A stretch of DNA of 64,000 bases from Lunularia cruciata (taxonomy: Eukaryota > Streptophyta > Marchantiopsida > Lunulariales > Lunulariaceae), in contig OX419755.1 in assembly GCA_948567375.1 (NCBI GenBank), positions 54,193,001-54,257,000 on the forward strand, written 5' to 3'. Positions 1 to 12,435 of this stretch are shown here, piece by piece (positions within the stretch are counted from its first letter, which is position 1; every line of letters begins with the position of its first letter). A program made the position numbers and the translations under genes. The notes beneath the pieces were generated by a model, which worked only from the letters and a program-made list of their open reading frames with translations, made no database searches and was not told where the DNA came from.

Positions 1-3000
1 TGCTAGCTTTACAAGAATGGTTGTATGTTTTTTCAAAGGATCCCATGAGAGAACTCAAAAGTTGGAGATATATAATCTTCTAGCAAATTTTTCCCAAAGG
101 AGAAGGTTATTATTATTGCAATGCTATTGTGGATTTGGCCATGGATCTTGATGGAGCTCTTTTATTTAGCAAATTTTGTGAAATTTAGCAAAAGTCTTTT
201 GTGAATGTCCAATTAGAGATAAATTTCAAATTTTTTGCTATAAAAATATAATTTACTAATATTTATTGTAATTTTTTACTACTTATTCCTTTTTTTACTA
301 TTCAAACATGAAATTTGTTATTATTTGGAATCTTGCTAACTTTTATTGTTGTTTAATGAGCATTTATGCTACAATAGTCAAAATAAATTTCAGGCATATT
401 GCAAAATTTTTTTTACAAAATTCAGATCACATAATAGTTTCAAATTCATAACATTTTTTTGCAAAATTATTAATTTGAAACTTGGAATGCATCATTAGAA
501 ATGAATGAAAGAGAGAACCAATTTGGCAAAGAATTGTGCCAAGTGCTATGCTAGTTGTGACAAGTATTTATGCATTGTCATTGAGTGTATGGATCAAGCC
601 AAGATTGCAAAATCCTCCCAATAATGTAGACATAAATTAATATTATTAAGTAGGAATTCATTCATATTATGAGTATATTGAATGTCAATAATATACCAAG
701 ACATTCATGATATATGGATACATAAAAAGTGATAGAAACCCTATTATCACCATCATTCAAAGGACCATCTTGGAATGGAATAGAAACTTTCCCTCATTAT
801 TGTATGTTCAACTAGATGATCCTAGAAGAGAGAAAAAGCACTGTCACTTTTTGCAACTTGTGTGTCCTTGTAAAGATGTACATGTTCAAAAAGATACAAG
901 CAAGATTTTTCTTATTAGATCATACATACTCAAATGGATCAAATGTTAGTCAAAGTAGCAAGCCATTCTAGAGGGAAAGATGCTTCACATTGCCAACTTG
1001 GGGTAAAAGATGTATCATATTATCCTAACTGAAAGTCAATTTAGTAAGTAAATGTAAGGACATCAAGTCTTGGTTGAAACATACATATTTTTTAGTACAA
1101 ATGATCTATTATATCATGTTTAACCAATTTTATTCAAGAGAAAATAGTTATCATTGAATGATTTTTGAGTACCTCCCAATTGCATTAGACAAATTTTATA
1201 TCTCTTAAATTAATCAAAGAGTTGTAATAAAATTTGAGTTGGTCCATATTGAAATCCCATTTAAGAAACAACACTTAAACAAAGAAGGTCATCAAAATAA
1301 TATGTTCCAATCAAAATGAGAAATTTGAGAAAATAAAAATACTAAATGTTTTAAATATACATTGATATAGATTAGATCTCTTGGAGGTGGATCTTTTCCT
1401 AGTTTACAAGAAATTCTCACTAAATTCATTGCATCAAAGATTTGGACTAAAGATAATATATCCTTTTCCAAATACCTTGAAGCTTACAATGATAGTTATT
1501 GTTGTGTATTATGTACAAGCTTTTGGTAAAAGATGAAAGGTGAGCTTTACTCCAAGATACCAATGACTTGCAACAATCCAAGTCCTCAAGTCTCCAAGAT
1601 GGTCATTGAGTAGAAATTTCAACAGATTATGGATGGACATGCTTATTTGCATGGTAGTAGAGAATGACTTGAAGTAAAGGTCTTTTAGATTTGCCCAAGT
1701 ACTGGAGATCAAATCATATTTGATGAAGTAAGGACTATTCCATATCCAATGAAGTCAAGACTATTTAATTCAATGGTATTAGAAGGCCAAGATGCACAGA
1801 TTTGTAGGCATGTTCCCAAAAATATCTAGTCATAGAGTAGGAGATTCCACAAGCAAGTGTTGGAAAAATCCAAGCTAACTTCAAGCTAAACTACTTGCAC
1901 AATAGTAAAAGAAAATTCTTTACCTATAGAAAGGAAGTCTCTCTTTTCACCTAAACTAAGCATGATATATCATGCTTAGATAATCATGTCTACATAATAG
2001 TTTAGAACATCTTAAATATGACAAATAATAAGGCATAAAGAATAGGTATTTTGTATCATTCCATGTTCACTTTGAAGTTATTTATGCTTGGTGCACAAAA
2101 TGTTCTCTTCTATTTTCAATATCTATTGATTATAATTCGAGAAGATTCTATACAACAAACTCATATTGGATATGAAATTTGTAGATAGGTGGATTTAGAT
2201 AATAATTTCAAATTTAGGTAAGTAAATAGAGTTTATTTGCAGTAATTATTTTTACTATGTTAGCATTCCTCTATGAAACTAATTTTATATATTTTTTATC
2301 TCAACAAATTTGACCTATCTTCTCACCAAAAACCTTACTTACTACAACTGAATTTTTTTATCATATTAATGAATTTTTTCATGTTTAAAAAAATAAATTG
2401 AATTATAATTATGGAGTTATCATTGTGCAATATAATTGAAATTGAAAATAAAATAAAATAATGAAAATCTCCATAACCTAGAAATCATCATGGATTTAGG
2501 AGGCCAAGATATATCACATTTGAATGCAAAATTATCAAAAGCACATCACTTGCTTATTTTCTCTTATCTAGTGGTTAAAACATGACCATCTTTTGCTAAA
2601 ATTGAATACAAAATTTGGCAAAAAAGAGTTCTTATTTGAAAATTTCTCTACCTATTTTAGAAGGATTGATTGTTAGATGCATTGATCAATCAAACATCCT
2701 CATAATATGACATTGATCTCCTCTTATGCTCTTTGTAAAAAATAAGTGTACCCTTGAACATGCTTCTACTTTACATCTACTTTTCTCTAGATAGTTAGTC
2801 TATCTTTTAAACTCATAACTGATTAGGATTTATCTTTTAGATCTCACTATATATAAAACTTATCATAGTTTCTAGAATAAATTACAAAACCTGCTTTACC
2901 AAAGGCTCTTGTAACTCAAATACAATAATATATTGGGAAGCATTTAGTTGATTATTTATTACCATCAAGTATTCTTGGATGTGTTTCAGTTGCACAAACC

Positions 3001-3069
3001 TTAGAGATAATTGCTCATTAATTGGTCCATTGATATAACTCTCATTATATTCTCCGAGTTCTTAACAAG
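1..3069. other. AT-rich intergenic DNA, no gene recognised
   Basis: This stretch is strongly AT-rich. The longest reading frame, 80 codons at 707-949 on +, has no domain I recognise. It contains a short Arg/Lys/His/Cys-rich stretch, but its surroundings are full of stops, so it is probably chance or a remnant of an old element. A possible old LTR lies at 2671-2942. I see no RNA gene or splice-consistent exon set. Confidence 0.6.
2671..2942 (+). repeat. Possible old solo LTR (Copia-like ends)
   Basis: The stretch begins TGTTAGATGC, a start common in plant Copia LTRs. It has a TATATAAA box near 2850 and ends near a CA after an AT-rich tail. I found no matching second LTR in the window and no clean target duplication: TTGAT precedes it, while the next TTGAT lies a few bases beyond the presumed end. 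The call is tentative. Confidence 0.25.
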
Positions 3070-3074
3070 CTCTT

Positions 3075-3508
3075 TGTAACAATATGGAGTTTAGCAATGA
3101 AGTTAGTCAAGGCTAACAAAGTAGCAAAGAGGCCAAATTAGCCTAGAATATTCTAGAAGCTTCTAGGAAGTTTCTTGAGAAGCTTCCCAGACTTTCTTAG
3201 GAAATCTCATGAGAAGTTTCTTGGGAAGCTTAGCTTGCATCCCAAGTAGATAGCTTCTAGAAGCTTCTAGCTAGCTTAGCTTGCATGCTAAGTATGCGGC
3301 TTCTAGAAGGAAGATTCTTGGTTAACTTCGCTTGCACTCCAAGAAAGCGGCTCAAGAAAGCTTCTTGAGAAACTCCTCAAGAGCCTTGTATGATCTCTAT
3401 AAACACCAAAGTCAAAGCTCATGCTAGGCATTTGGAGTTTCTTACACTTGAGTGTCTTAATGTGATCTTCCATTCTCCTATTTCTCTCCTCGGTCTCGAT
3501 CTTTTACA
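3075..3508 (+). repeat. Left LTR of chromovirus A
   Basis: This 434-bp LTR runs TG...CA. It contains degenerate tandem modules of about 70-80 bp, each with an AGCTTAGCTTGCAT-like core, an AAGTAG stretch and palindromic TTCTAGAAG/AAGCTT runs. A TATA-like CTCTATAAACACC lies near 3394, about 110 bp before the LTR end, and probably marks the core promoter. Confidence 0.9.
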
Positions 3509-3509
3509 T

Positions 3510-3521
3510 TGGTATCAAAGC
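3510..3521 (+). other. Primer binding site, initiator-Met tRNA type (element A)
   Basis: TGGTATCAAAGC starts one base after the LTR end. It differs at one base from the usual plant initiator-Met tRNA primer site (TGGTATCAGAGC, known from many Ty3/gypsy and Copia elements). Confidence 0.85.
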
Positions 3522-3548
3522 ATTGGTATCATCCATCTTTTTGAGGTG

Positions 3549-4650
3549 GATGGAATTTATGGACTACCAAACTATTGGGATGTTTGTATCCGAGTACTAC
3601 CCAAGTATCATTTCACACAATTCATCACCTCACGCTTTGGGCAGGATTTTTTGATTATAATCACTTTCTCTGAGGAACACTTGGTATCTCCAATTATAAT
3701 AACTTATGGAGAACAATGGACGTGTTGCACTATGTGTTAATAAGTTAGATAGATTGGGGGTGGTGTGATAGAGTAGTAACTATGGTGGCAATGCCTAAGG
3801 TTATCATTGCTATGCAACAACAAATCAAGCACCTTACTTGATTGTTGGATGAATGAGATCATCAATGACAAGAGCACGTAGAGAGAGACCAATTTAAGAA
3901 GAGAAGACCAAATACAACTCCTAAAACCCAAGGTCTTTGAAGGCAAGAATCTCTCAAGTATGGTGGAGAATTTATGTTTGACTACAAACATTATTTCAAA
4001 GCTACCAATCTTCAAGGTGAAACGGAAATAGATTCTCTTGGCTTCCATCCAGTAGCAAAGTTATGGTGGTGATTTTGAGTGGAGCAAGCTGAACAACAAA
4101 TTTTTGTACCAATCTTGACATTGGCAAAATTCAAGAGTGAAATAATTGGTCTATTCCAAGGTATAAATGCCACACAAGCTACACAAGATAGGTTGACAGA
4201 GTTGAAGCAGATTGGCTATGTAAGAAGTTACATCACGCAATTCTAGATTTATTCTGGAAGGTGAAGCATTGGATAAATTTGTGAGGGGCTTGAAGTCATG
4301 AACCAAATTAGAGGTAACTATGTGAGAGCCACAACACTTGGAGGAAACTATGTGGTTGGCCAAATGCTTTGATTCCTTGTTTGCAACAACTAGGTCTTGA
4401 CCTCAACCTCCACAAAACCTACCAATACACTACATACAAGTGGAAGAGCCCGCACCAATGAAGATTGATGCCATTCAACAAAGATCACTTGGCATCATAG
4501 ATAGAGAAAAATTGTGAAAAAATGTTTGTTGTTTCTATTGTCACCAAATTGGACATCGCATTGCTCAATGTCCACTCAAGAGTGGGTGATCTTGACAAGT
4601 TGCCCAGATGGAGTGTGTAGAGAAAAATGATCAAGGATATGAGGAATCCC
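3549..4650 (+). pseudogene. Decayed gag of chromovirus A
   Basis: Gag is the capsid/nucleocapsid protein that packages element RNA. Fragments in several frames match the better preserved gag of element D. The zinc knuckle at about 4530-4571 keeps all four ligands (C-F-Y-C-H-Q-I-G-H-R-I-A-Q-C). Stop codons interrupt the capsid part, for example near 4200-4260 and around 4515. The start is taken as the ATG that opens the same Met-Glu-Phe/Ile-Tyr-Gly stretch found in D. No intact product is possible. Confidence 0.75.
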
Positions 4651-4714
4651 AATAGGAGATTTTGAGCCTCTTATTGGGCACTTGATTAGTTCCAATGGGA
4701 TCAAAGGCTCAACC

Positions 4715-5370
4715 TATGCAAGTTTGCTTCACTTGCAAGGTATGATATCTGATTGTGGTTGTAAGATTTTGGTTGATTCAAGAAGTTTAGAGAATTGCAT
4801 GTCCATCAAATTAACAAAATAATTACATATTACTATCAAGCCAACAATTGGAAGCAGATTGATGATGGCAGATGGTAGAAAGGGTCCTGCATTTCATACC
4901 TCACATCCTATTACATTCAAGATTGGGAATGAGTATTTGGAGTGTATGAGGTTTGTAGTGGCACCTCTACACTATAATGTCATGTTGGAGTTGCCTTGGC
5001 TTGAACATCATAAGGTTCAATTTGATTGGACCTAACAATAAATTCAAGTACAACACCAAGGTAGGAATTCTTGATTAGGTTGTTGGCACCTTTGAGTAAG
5101 ACATCTAAAATAAATTAATCCCAAGATGAGAAGTTTGTCAAGAAAGTAGCCATAGAGTAAGCTTTGAAGGCAGATAAGTCCTAATGGGAAGTTTGTCAAG
5201 AAAACAACCAAAGAGTAAGCTTTGAAGGAAGATAAGTCCCAAGATGGGAAGTTTATCAAGAAAGTAGCCATATAGTAAGCTTTGAAGGGAGATAAGTCCC
5301 TAGATGGGAAGTTGGTCAATGAAGCAACTATAGAGCAAGCTTAAGAGGAAGATAATTCTATTTTGGTGGT
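4715..5370 (+). pseudogene. Decayed protease and linker of chromovirus A
   Basis: The stretch around 4740-5030 encodes, with breaks, a retropepsin-like region. It contains a V-D-S-R-S-L-E-N-C-M-S segment where D has V-D-F-G-S-L-E-N-C-M-S, so the usual D-S/T-G catalytic triplet is degenerate in both. A repetitive linker follows (see the repeat entry). Stops such as the TAA near 4820 disrupt the frame. Confidence 0.6.
5112..5352 (+). repeat. Tandem 58-60 bp repeat in the protease-RT linker (A)
   Basis: Four units begin with a GGGAAGTTTGTCAAGAA-like segment; their GAAG anchors lie at 5130, 5188, 5248 and 5308, giving spacings of 58, 60 and 60 bp. In the open frame of the related element D the same units encode a charged repeat of about 20 residues. 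Several units here carry TAG stops in place of the Gln codon (GAGTAAGC against GAGCAAGC). Confidence 0.85.
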
Positions 5371-6785
5371 GTGGATCAAGACAAGTGCACAAGGAGAATC
5401 TGAGGAGGGTCAAGAGTCTCATCAAGCAATGGTTGATCAGGTAGTTGAGGAGTTTATAGACTTGTTTTTGGATGATCTGCCAAAGGGATTACCCTCCAAT
5501 TGTGCTTGCCCTTCAAGATTGAGTTATTGCCAAGGAGTACTCCAATGAGTAGTCCAATCTATCAGCTCTCACCAAAGGAGTTGGAGGAGTTGCAAACAAT
5601 ACTTTTGGAGTTGTTGGAAAAGGATTTCATACAATATAGTACATTAACTTGGGAAGCACCGGTACTATTTCTTCCAAGAAGGGGGGATGGCTTCATTTCT
5701 ATATTGCTCAATAAACAAACAATGAAGATTGCATATCACCTGCCTCAAATTGATGACTTGCTTGATCAATTGAGTGGAGCACAATACTTCTCCAAGTTGA
5801 ATCTTTGCAGTGGCTATTGGCAAATCTCTATTGATAGGGAGGATGTGCAAAAGACTGCCTTTTGTACAAGGTAAGGGCATTTTGAATAAAGAGTTCTACC
5901 TTTTGGGCTCACTAATGCTCTAGCAATCTTCATGGATCAAATGCATCGGGTGTTGGATGGACTATTGGATCAATACATAGTGGTGTTCTTGGATGACATT
6001 TTAATCTATAGCAAGATGGAAGTAAAACACATAAATCATGTGTGAGAAGTCCTAAGGAAACTATGTCAATGGAAGTTCTATTACAAGAAGTCAAAGTGTG
6101 CCTTTTGGTAAAAGGAAGTTGGGTCACAAGATCTCATCAAAAGGGATCAAGATAGAGGAGGAGAAAATCAAGGCCATTATTGATTAGCCTAGTCCAAAGG
6201 ATGCCATAAAGGTGCAAGCATTTAATGGATTAGCAAGTTTTTACCAACGGCTCATCCATTATTATGCACATGTGGTAGCACCATTGATCAACCTCTTGGG
6301 AAAAATCTAAAGCTTTAATGGACCACCATTCATGAAGAAGCATTCCAGAAGTTAAAACATATGGTGTCTTCAAGATCCATTCTTCAACCATATGATCCTC
6401 AACTACCTTATGTAGTTGACTTCAATGCTTCTAATTTTTCCATTGGAGCTATGTTGCAACAAGTATTCTCTAATGGGTTACATCCCATTGCCTTTGTGTC
6501 TCACTGATTAAACACCACAAAAAGGAATTACTTTGCACAAGGTTGTGAACAACTAGCAATGGTATATGCCACCAAGGTATGGAGGCATTACCTCTTGGAA
6601 AATAGGCGATCATGTAAACCGATCACAAACCCTTGTTGCATACATTACATTTGGAACACATGAAGAGTTGACATCATCAATGGGAGGAGCAACTCCAATT
6701 GTTTGACATAAAACTTGAGTACAAACTTGGTTGGTTCCATGTCATCCCTGATGCCTTATCATGATGACTTGATTTGAAGTATCTT
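5363..6785 (+). pseudogene. Decayed reverse transcriptase-RNase H of chromovirus A
   Basis: This region would copy element RNA into DNA and degrade the RNA strand. RT blocks are visible in order: the [13 protein letters not shown] entry segment (about 5560), the [13 protein letters not shown] block (about 5790), and the catalytic F-L-D-D box at about 5985-5999. RNase H follows with an F-V-S-H block near 6490 and the T/K-D-H-K-P-L region near 6615. The frame is broken by stops and indels, including a TAA near 5887 and a TGA near 6045. Confidence 0.85.
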
Positions 6786-6789
6786 CTTC

Positions 6790-8245
6790 TCATCATCAGC
6801 AATTACAACGGTGTCAATGGACTTCAAGGTCCAAATTGGGTTTGGGACAACTCTACAACAGGATCCCTTCTTTCAGATGGTACAAGGTCGTCTTGCAACA
6901 TATGACAAGGAATAAAACACCTTCTCCTTCAAGAAAGGCTTTTTAGTCCATGAGGAGACCGGATATATGTTTTAGCCAAGGATGATCTCCAACTTGTGCA
7001 CCTCCAAGAAGCCCATGACTTACCAATCACTAGTCAAGTGGGTGAAGACAAAACCTTGGGTACCCTCCAATGCCAATGGTGGTGGCCCAACATAGCACAA
7101 GATGTTTGAGAGTTGATCTAATCATGTGAGAGCTGCCAACATAACAAGGCCAACAACCAAAAACTGAGTGGACTCCTTCAACCATTCCCCATTCTATTTG
7201 CTCAATGGGAACATGTGAGCTTACATCCTTGCACAAGACAAAGCAAGGTCACATAATGATAATGGTGTTTGTGGATAAGCTTAGTAAGCAAATCCATTTG
7301 GCACCAACCTTTGATATCACGGATGCTCCAACATTGGCACAGAGCTATTTCAATATTGTCTTCAAGCATCATGGGATACCTTGTATACTCATCTCCAACC
7401 ATGATCCTTGATTCATTGGAAAATTTTGGCAAGCACTCTTCTAGATACTTGGCACTAAGCTTGCTTTGTCCATAGCCTATCATCCTCAAACTGATGGAAA
7501 AATTGAACATACAAATTGCACCTTGGAGGATATGCTTTGTGCCTTTATCAATGTTCACCATACCAATTGGGATGAATGTCTTGTAGCTATAGAGTTTGCA
7601 TACAATAATTCCAAACATACAAGCATTGAATTCTCTCCTTTCTTCCTTAATTTTGGCCAAGATCCACTAGTTCTAGAATCTCTTCTTGCTCCTCCTCCAT
7701 CCCATGTCCCTCATACTTCCACCTTCTTCACCACCATATCTCAATCTCTCCAAAAAGCCAAATCTCATCTCCTTGTTGCTCAAAATCATCAAAAACAATA
7801 TGTAGACCACAATTGCCATGATCTCACCTTTCAAGTTGGTGATAATGTCATGCTCTTATCGTAACCTACCCCTCCTACTTGATAACAAAGTCCGTAAACT
7901 TGTCCCTAATTGGAAAGGACCCTTTGATGTTACCTAAATCATTTCTCTTGTTTCTTATTGACTTGCCTTGCCTTGTCATATGCTCATCCACCCTATCTTT
8001 CACATATCCAAGTTGAAACCCTTTGTTCCTAACCCATCTTCTTTTTCCTCTTGTGTCCAACCTCCTCCTTCTTCCGTCCCTTTCAATGATCATGAAGAGT
8101 ATGAAGTTGTCGGATGATCCTGGCACATAGCCATATTCAATGAGGCCATTGTACATACATAGTACAAAGTCCTTTGGAAAGAGTATCCCCTACATGATGT
8201 CACTTGGGAGCCTCTTTCTCATCAATAGAATGTAAAATGGCCATC
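6790..8245 (+). pseudogene. Decayed integrase with chromodomain (chromovirus A)
   Basis: Integrase would insert the DNA copy. Its zinc-binding Cys pair lies near 7120-7140 (S-C-E-S-C-Q). The D,D-35-E core spans about 7205-7600, with V-F-V-D-K-L-S near 7265 and A-Y-H-P-Q-T-D-G near 7475; the second Asp context reads S-N-H-D-P. A chromodomain-like end at about 8095-8240 has the Y-K-V-L-W-K-E-Y-P...W-E-P-L signature, known in chromoviruses as a chromatin-targeting module. Stops and shifts separate the pieces. Confidence 0.85.
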
Positions 8246-8290
8246 CAAGAGTTTGAAGCTTCAACCGCAACAAGGACATCACCAACTAGC

Positions 8291-8302
8291 AGTGGGGGAA
8301 TA
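8291..8302 (+). other. Polypurine tract of chromovirus A
   Basis: AGTGGGGGAATA directly precedes the right LTR. It is the expected primer for plus-strand DNA synthesis. Confidence 0.8.
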
Positions 8303-8714
8303 TGTAACAATATGGAATTTAGCAATGAAGTTAGTCAAGGATAACAAAGTAGTGAATAGGCTAAATTAGCCTAGAATATTCTAGAAGCATCTAGGAAACT
8401 TCTTGGGAAGCGTCTTGACTAGCTTAGCTTGCATCCCAAGTAGGTAACTTCTAAAAGCTTCCAACTAGCTTAGCTTGCATGCCAAGTAGGTGGCTTCTAG
8501 AAGGAAGCTTCTTGAGAAACTTCCTGGTTAACTTGGCTTGCACTCCAAGAAAGTGGCTCAAGGAAGCTTCTTAAGAAGCTTCTCAAGAGCCTTGTATGCT
8601 CTCTATAAATGCCAAAGCCAAAGCTCATGCTAGGCATTTGGAGTTTCCCACACTTGAGTGTCCCAATGTGATCTTCCATTCTCCTATTTCTCTCCTCAGC
8701 CTTGATCTTTTACA
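8303..8714 (+). repeat. Right LTR of chromovirus A
   Basis: This 412-bp LTR shares its start (TGTAACAATATGGA) and end (TTTTACA) with the left LTR, apart from scattered substitutions and small deletions that suggest an old insertion. The target duplication CTCTT follows at 8715-8719. Confidence 0.9.
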
Positions 8715-8719
8715 CTCTT

Positions 8720-11700
8720 GAACTAGTGCATATTTTTCTTTAACAATCTTTTGCGCTAATGCATTTTTTGCCTCTTTGATTGGTGCACTAAATATATCTC
8801 TCTCCATTTTCACTCTTGTGTTATGATTTATTTGTGGCCAATGCCCTTATTCCAAATCTAAAAGGGGATGCAAAAGATATTTAAGCATCCCCATTTAGGT
8901 GTCTTTCATCAACTTACAACAATAAAGATAATCTCTCTTCATATCTAATAATATACTCTTTAGGAATATCTTTCAAATTTCAAGCACTTTAAGAACTCAT
9001 TTCTTGCAAATGAGTTATAGCATTCTTTAAATACAAAAGTATTGAAGATAGTAGATATATTTACCATAGCCCTATATATAGATTCAAAAATTAACATTAT
9101 TACAAAAATTAACCCTTTTGAATAAAATTTCCTTTTCCAAATTGATTTACCATAAGTAGGAAGCCAAGTTAAATCATCTCTAATAAGTTATAAAATTTAT
9201 GTATTAATGATTAAATAAATTTAAAGATAGACACGAGATCTTAGATAGCTAAATATGCTTTATATATGAATTTTTTTTGCATGAAAGCAGATAAATATTT
9301 CATAGTCTTAACCATCAATTGCACTATCATAGAGATATCATTATCTGTTAATGCTTCATGGAGTTTTCAAATCAAGGATATATATATATATATGTGTAAA
9401 ACTAACCATAAGAAGGATCTCAATCTGAATCTTGATGGAGCTTAGTCTTATTTTATTTGCCAAATATGAAGTGGAATAAGAAAATTTTGAGAGAGAATAT
9501 TGAATCTTTTGTACTTGGCAACTATCCTCAAAGAACCTATATGTCAATCTTCTAGGTAAGGCATAAGACACCAATGAACATATGTAGGGTCAATCTACAT
9601 ATCTTCAAGAATGACTTATCAAAAGTCCTCTTGTCCAAATTGATTAACAGAAAAGGAACATGGTCCACACTTAAGTGAAATGCAAAATCATCATAGCAAA
9701 TATCATTAAATCTTTCCAAATGAAAAGAGCATTTCTTCCAAGAGGTCATAATATTGGTAAGATTGGTTAGCCATATGATGCACATTGTCAAATGGGAAAA
9801 ACTTGGTGCATTTTATTTATTACCATTCATTCATATTGATAGGAACATGTTTTCAATTGTGCTAGATACATTTAAGCTTGAACTATATAGTATCCAAGTT
9901 TTCTTTGCTCCTAATCCACTTTTAAAGAGGAATGTAGTTTATAAGATCTTATTCTTGTCCACATATGATCATAGGAAAAATCACTATAATTAACATCCAT
10001 AACATATTGAGCAAAGTTAGCACCAAACTAGATAATAGAAGTTGCTTTAATCAATCTATAAATGTTAGATGTACTCTAGATAGAAGTAAGAAGGTTCATG
10101 AACTCCTATATCCATTACTAAACCAATTCTCATATCTTGTAAATGTCAAAACTTTCTCATATGGGAGAAATTTTACTTATTGTACTCAAAGACCCATATC
10201 TCCTTGCTCATAAGTCCAAATTCATTCATGTAAGACTTAATAAGAAGCTTATGTTTCCCAATATAAGTAGGAAAAATTTCAAGCTAAACAAGGTGATCCA
10301 CAAGATATGGATTTTACACACCAATAAATTTCTGTAAGAGATCCACCCTAAATAAACACCTATCCCCAATCTTGGACTCATAACACTTATTCAACTGCCT
10401 AACTGAAGATTTACTAAAAAAATGATTTTATTTTTGACTAGAACCATGCAAACTCTCAAGCCAAACTCAAAAATGTACAAGATATGGTTGAGATTGTACA
10501 CAGCAATAGATTTCTACTATAAATCAAGAAGTCTATTCCTAAGCTTAGACTCAAAACACTTATTCAACTCCTTAACATCCATTCATTCCTTGATTCATAA
10601 ACTTATTCAAGTTTTACAAAAGAGTCTTTCATAACACTCTCACTTTCCCTAAGAACTCTGATTCCACCACCTCTCTTTTCATACTAGTAGGATTTTATTA
10701 TAATAACATCTGGTAACATTGGGTAAATTTGGTAGTTAGTTAGCTTAAAAGCTTCCATGATAAAAGTGGCGATCCAAATGGGTAGCTAAATTCCTTGCTT
10801 GATCTGGAAGAGAATGTCAAAATATCACCCTTATGACTCTATATCAATCATCTTAATGGTTTTATTACCAAATCCCCAAATTTACTACTTGCTTGATCCA
10901 TAAGAGAATGTTAAAATATCATCTAATGACACTATATCAATCATCTTAATGGTTTAATTACCAAATCCCCAAATCAATGTATGTGGGTCTAAGTGAGATA
11001 TTTTGGCCTTATACTACAAGATAAAGTAGTGTTCTTACCATTAAAAATATCCTTTTATTTTTAGTCTACTTAGTTGTTATACTTAACCATGACTAACTTT
11101 GACTAGTTATTACAAGATTAAGTCATGACTAACTGAAGCTAGTCAAAACTATCTCCAACAACTTCTATCTAGCAAAATCTTCCTTATCAATATTTGTGCT
11201 TGAGTTTTGCATATATATCAATGATACCATTTTTATTTATTATTCAAAGAATATATCTATAACATTATGTAATAATTCTACTCATGAGTGCTTTCATCTA
11301 TAACTTAGTAAAAGACATGAGGTGTACAAGGTTTTCACTTCACAACAATGCTTTGTTTGTATAGGACATATTTTATTATAAGATATATGCTTTCAAATGC
11401 CTAATGAAGTATCTTTCAAAATAGGTAGTAATACATTCTTTTTTCTTTTTCTCTTTCATCAATCTTTCTTTATGTACAATTTTTGTTCCTTGATTTTGAA
11501 TGTACTATTTTTATAGTGTTGAAAATTATCAAAAATATTACTCTTCATATTGTAAAACTTGCTCATTGAAAGCATTCCCTTGTTGCTCACCTCTGTTGTA
11601 TGTACCAAATCATCATACACTAATCTTTGTTGTGATATGATTGTATTATGTATACCAAAATATCTATTTATGACTAAACATGTTGTGGTGTACACAATTT

Positions 11701-11760
11701 TTCAAACTTCATTTTTTTGATGAAATCATTCTTGTTTGTAAAGATGTGGCCAAATAATTT
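8720..11760. other. AT-rich intergenic DNA, no gene recognised
   Basis: Only short reading frames full of Ile, Phe, Lys and Asn occur here on both strands, as chance predicts for AT-rich DNA. Some pieces between about 9550 and 10640 could be remnants of an old element, but I recognise no domain. A short (AT)n run lies at about 9378-9394, and a tandem duplication at 10794-10973 is listed separately. Confidence 0.5.
10794..10973. repeat. Tandem duplication, period about 94 bp
   Basis: Two adjacent copies begin CTTGCTTGATC (10794 and 10888) and end ACCAAATCCCCAAA. They are clearly similar, with scattered substitutions and a small indel. I see no coding role. Confidence 0.85.
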
Positions 11761-12435
11761 ATTTTTTAGAAAGGAATACCCTTAGTGAGTGTGACATTTT
11801 TAGTGGTGTCACAATAGGAAGAAGTTTGAATGGAAGGAGTACAATGCCAAAGGCATTGGGAGGAAAGGATATCGGGTAGGATAGGGCCAAAGGATGGTTG
11901 GATGCAAAGAACATAGGTCAGAGTGCCTTTGAGTCTGAGTGCCTTTTTACCCAAAGGCCTTTGTACCCAAAACCATGCACAGATTTTAATCTGCCACCAC
12001 CTAGACAAAGAATTACCGCTGATGATTGTTAGCATTCAAGAAGAGTGTTTGTATCTGGCAAAGGCTTTGCATGTATGAGAGAGTGATTGCTTGAGGGATG
12101 TTTTGCATGTGCGGAGAAGTACAACTCACCAAGGACATGACATGTGCAAGAAAGGATGACTTGCTATCTACCAAATGCTTTGTATGTGTGGAGGATGAGT
12201 GCCTACTAAGTGCCTGCTGATCAATTTTACTTTCCATGGATTAATTTCTTCTTCAAATTCCTTGAGTCTAAGCAGACATTTGCAGTATTCTTATGCTTCA
12301 AAGTGGTCCAACACTCAGAGTTATCCTAACCTTTGCACTTGCCTCCTTCTATACCTATTAGGCTACATGGTCATCAGTCCCATTAATTATAGGAAGATCC
12401 TTGAAACTATTCTTTGGGCCCTAGCAATCAACAAA
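11761..12435. other. Non-coding stretch upstream of the decayed LTR-protein relative
   Basis: Short frames on both strands show no recognisable domain. Because the next region is a relative of the protein encoded in the U3 of element E, this stretch could be the 5' part of an old, very long LTR. I found no second copy in the window to define its ends. Confidence 0.3.

Larger units (their letters stand above)
3075..8714 (+). mobile_element. Chromovirus A: complete but decayed Ty3/gypsy LTR retrotransposon
   Basis: The element is 5.64 kb. Its two LTRs both start TGTAACAATATGGA and end TTTTACA. A primer site for initiator-Met tRNA follows the left LTR and a purine tract precedes the right one. 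The 5-bp duplication CTCTT flanks it at 3070-3074 and 8715-8719, which shows the copy is structurally whole. Internal order is gag with one CCHC knuckle, protease, a repetitive linker, reverse transcriptase, RNase H, integrase and a C-terminal chromodomain, which is the chromovirus arrangement. Many stops and frameshifts break every domain, so this copy cannot encode its own proteins. Elements C, D and F are close relatives. Confidence 0.93.

Noticed and set aside
707-949. 80-codon frame as a gene
   Set aside because: No domain, no conserved context, and the frame is isolated in AT-rich DNA.
3075-3508. Regular palindromic repeats in the LTRs read as a CRISPR-like array
   Set aside because: The units are degenerate, lie inside LTRs of a plant retrotransposon and have no unique spacers.
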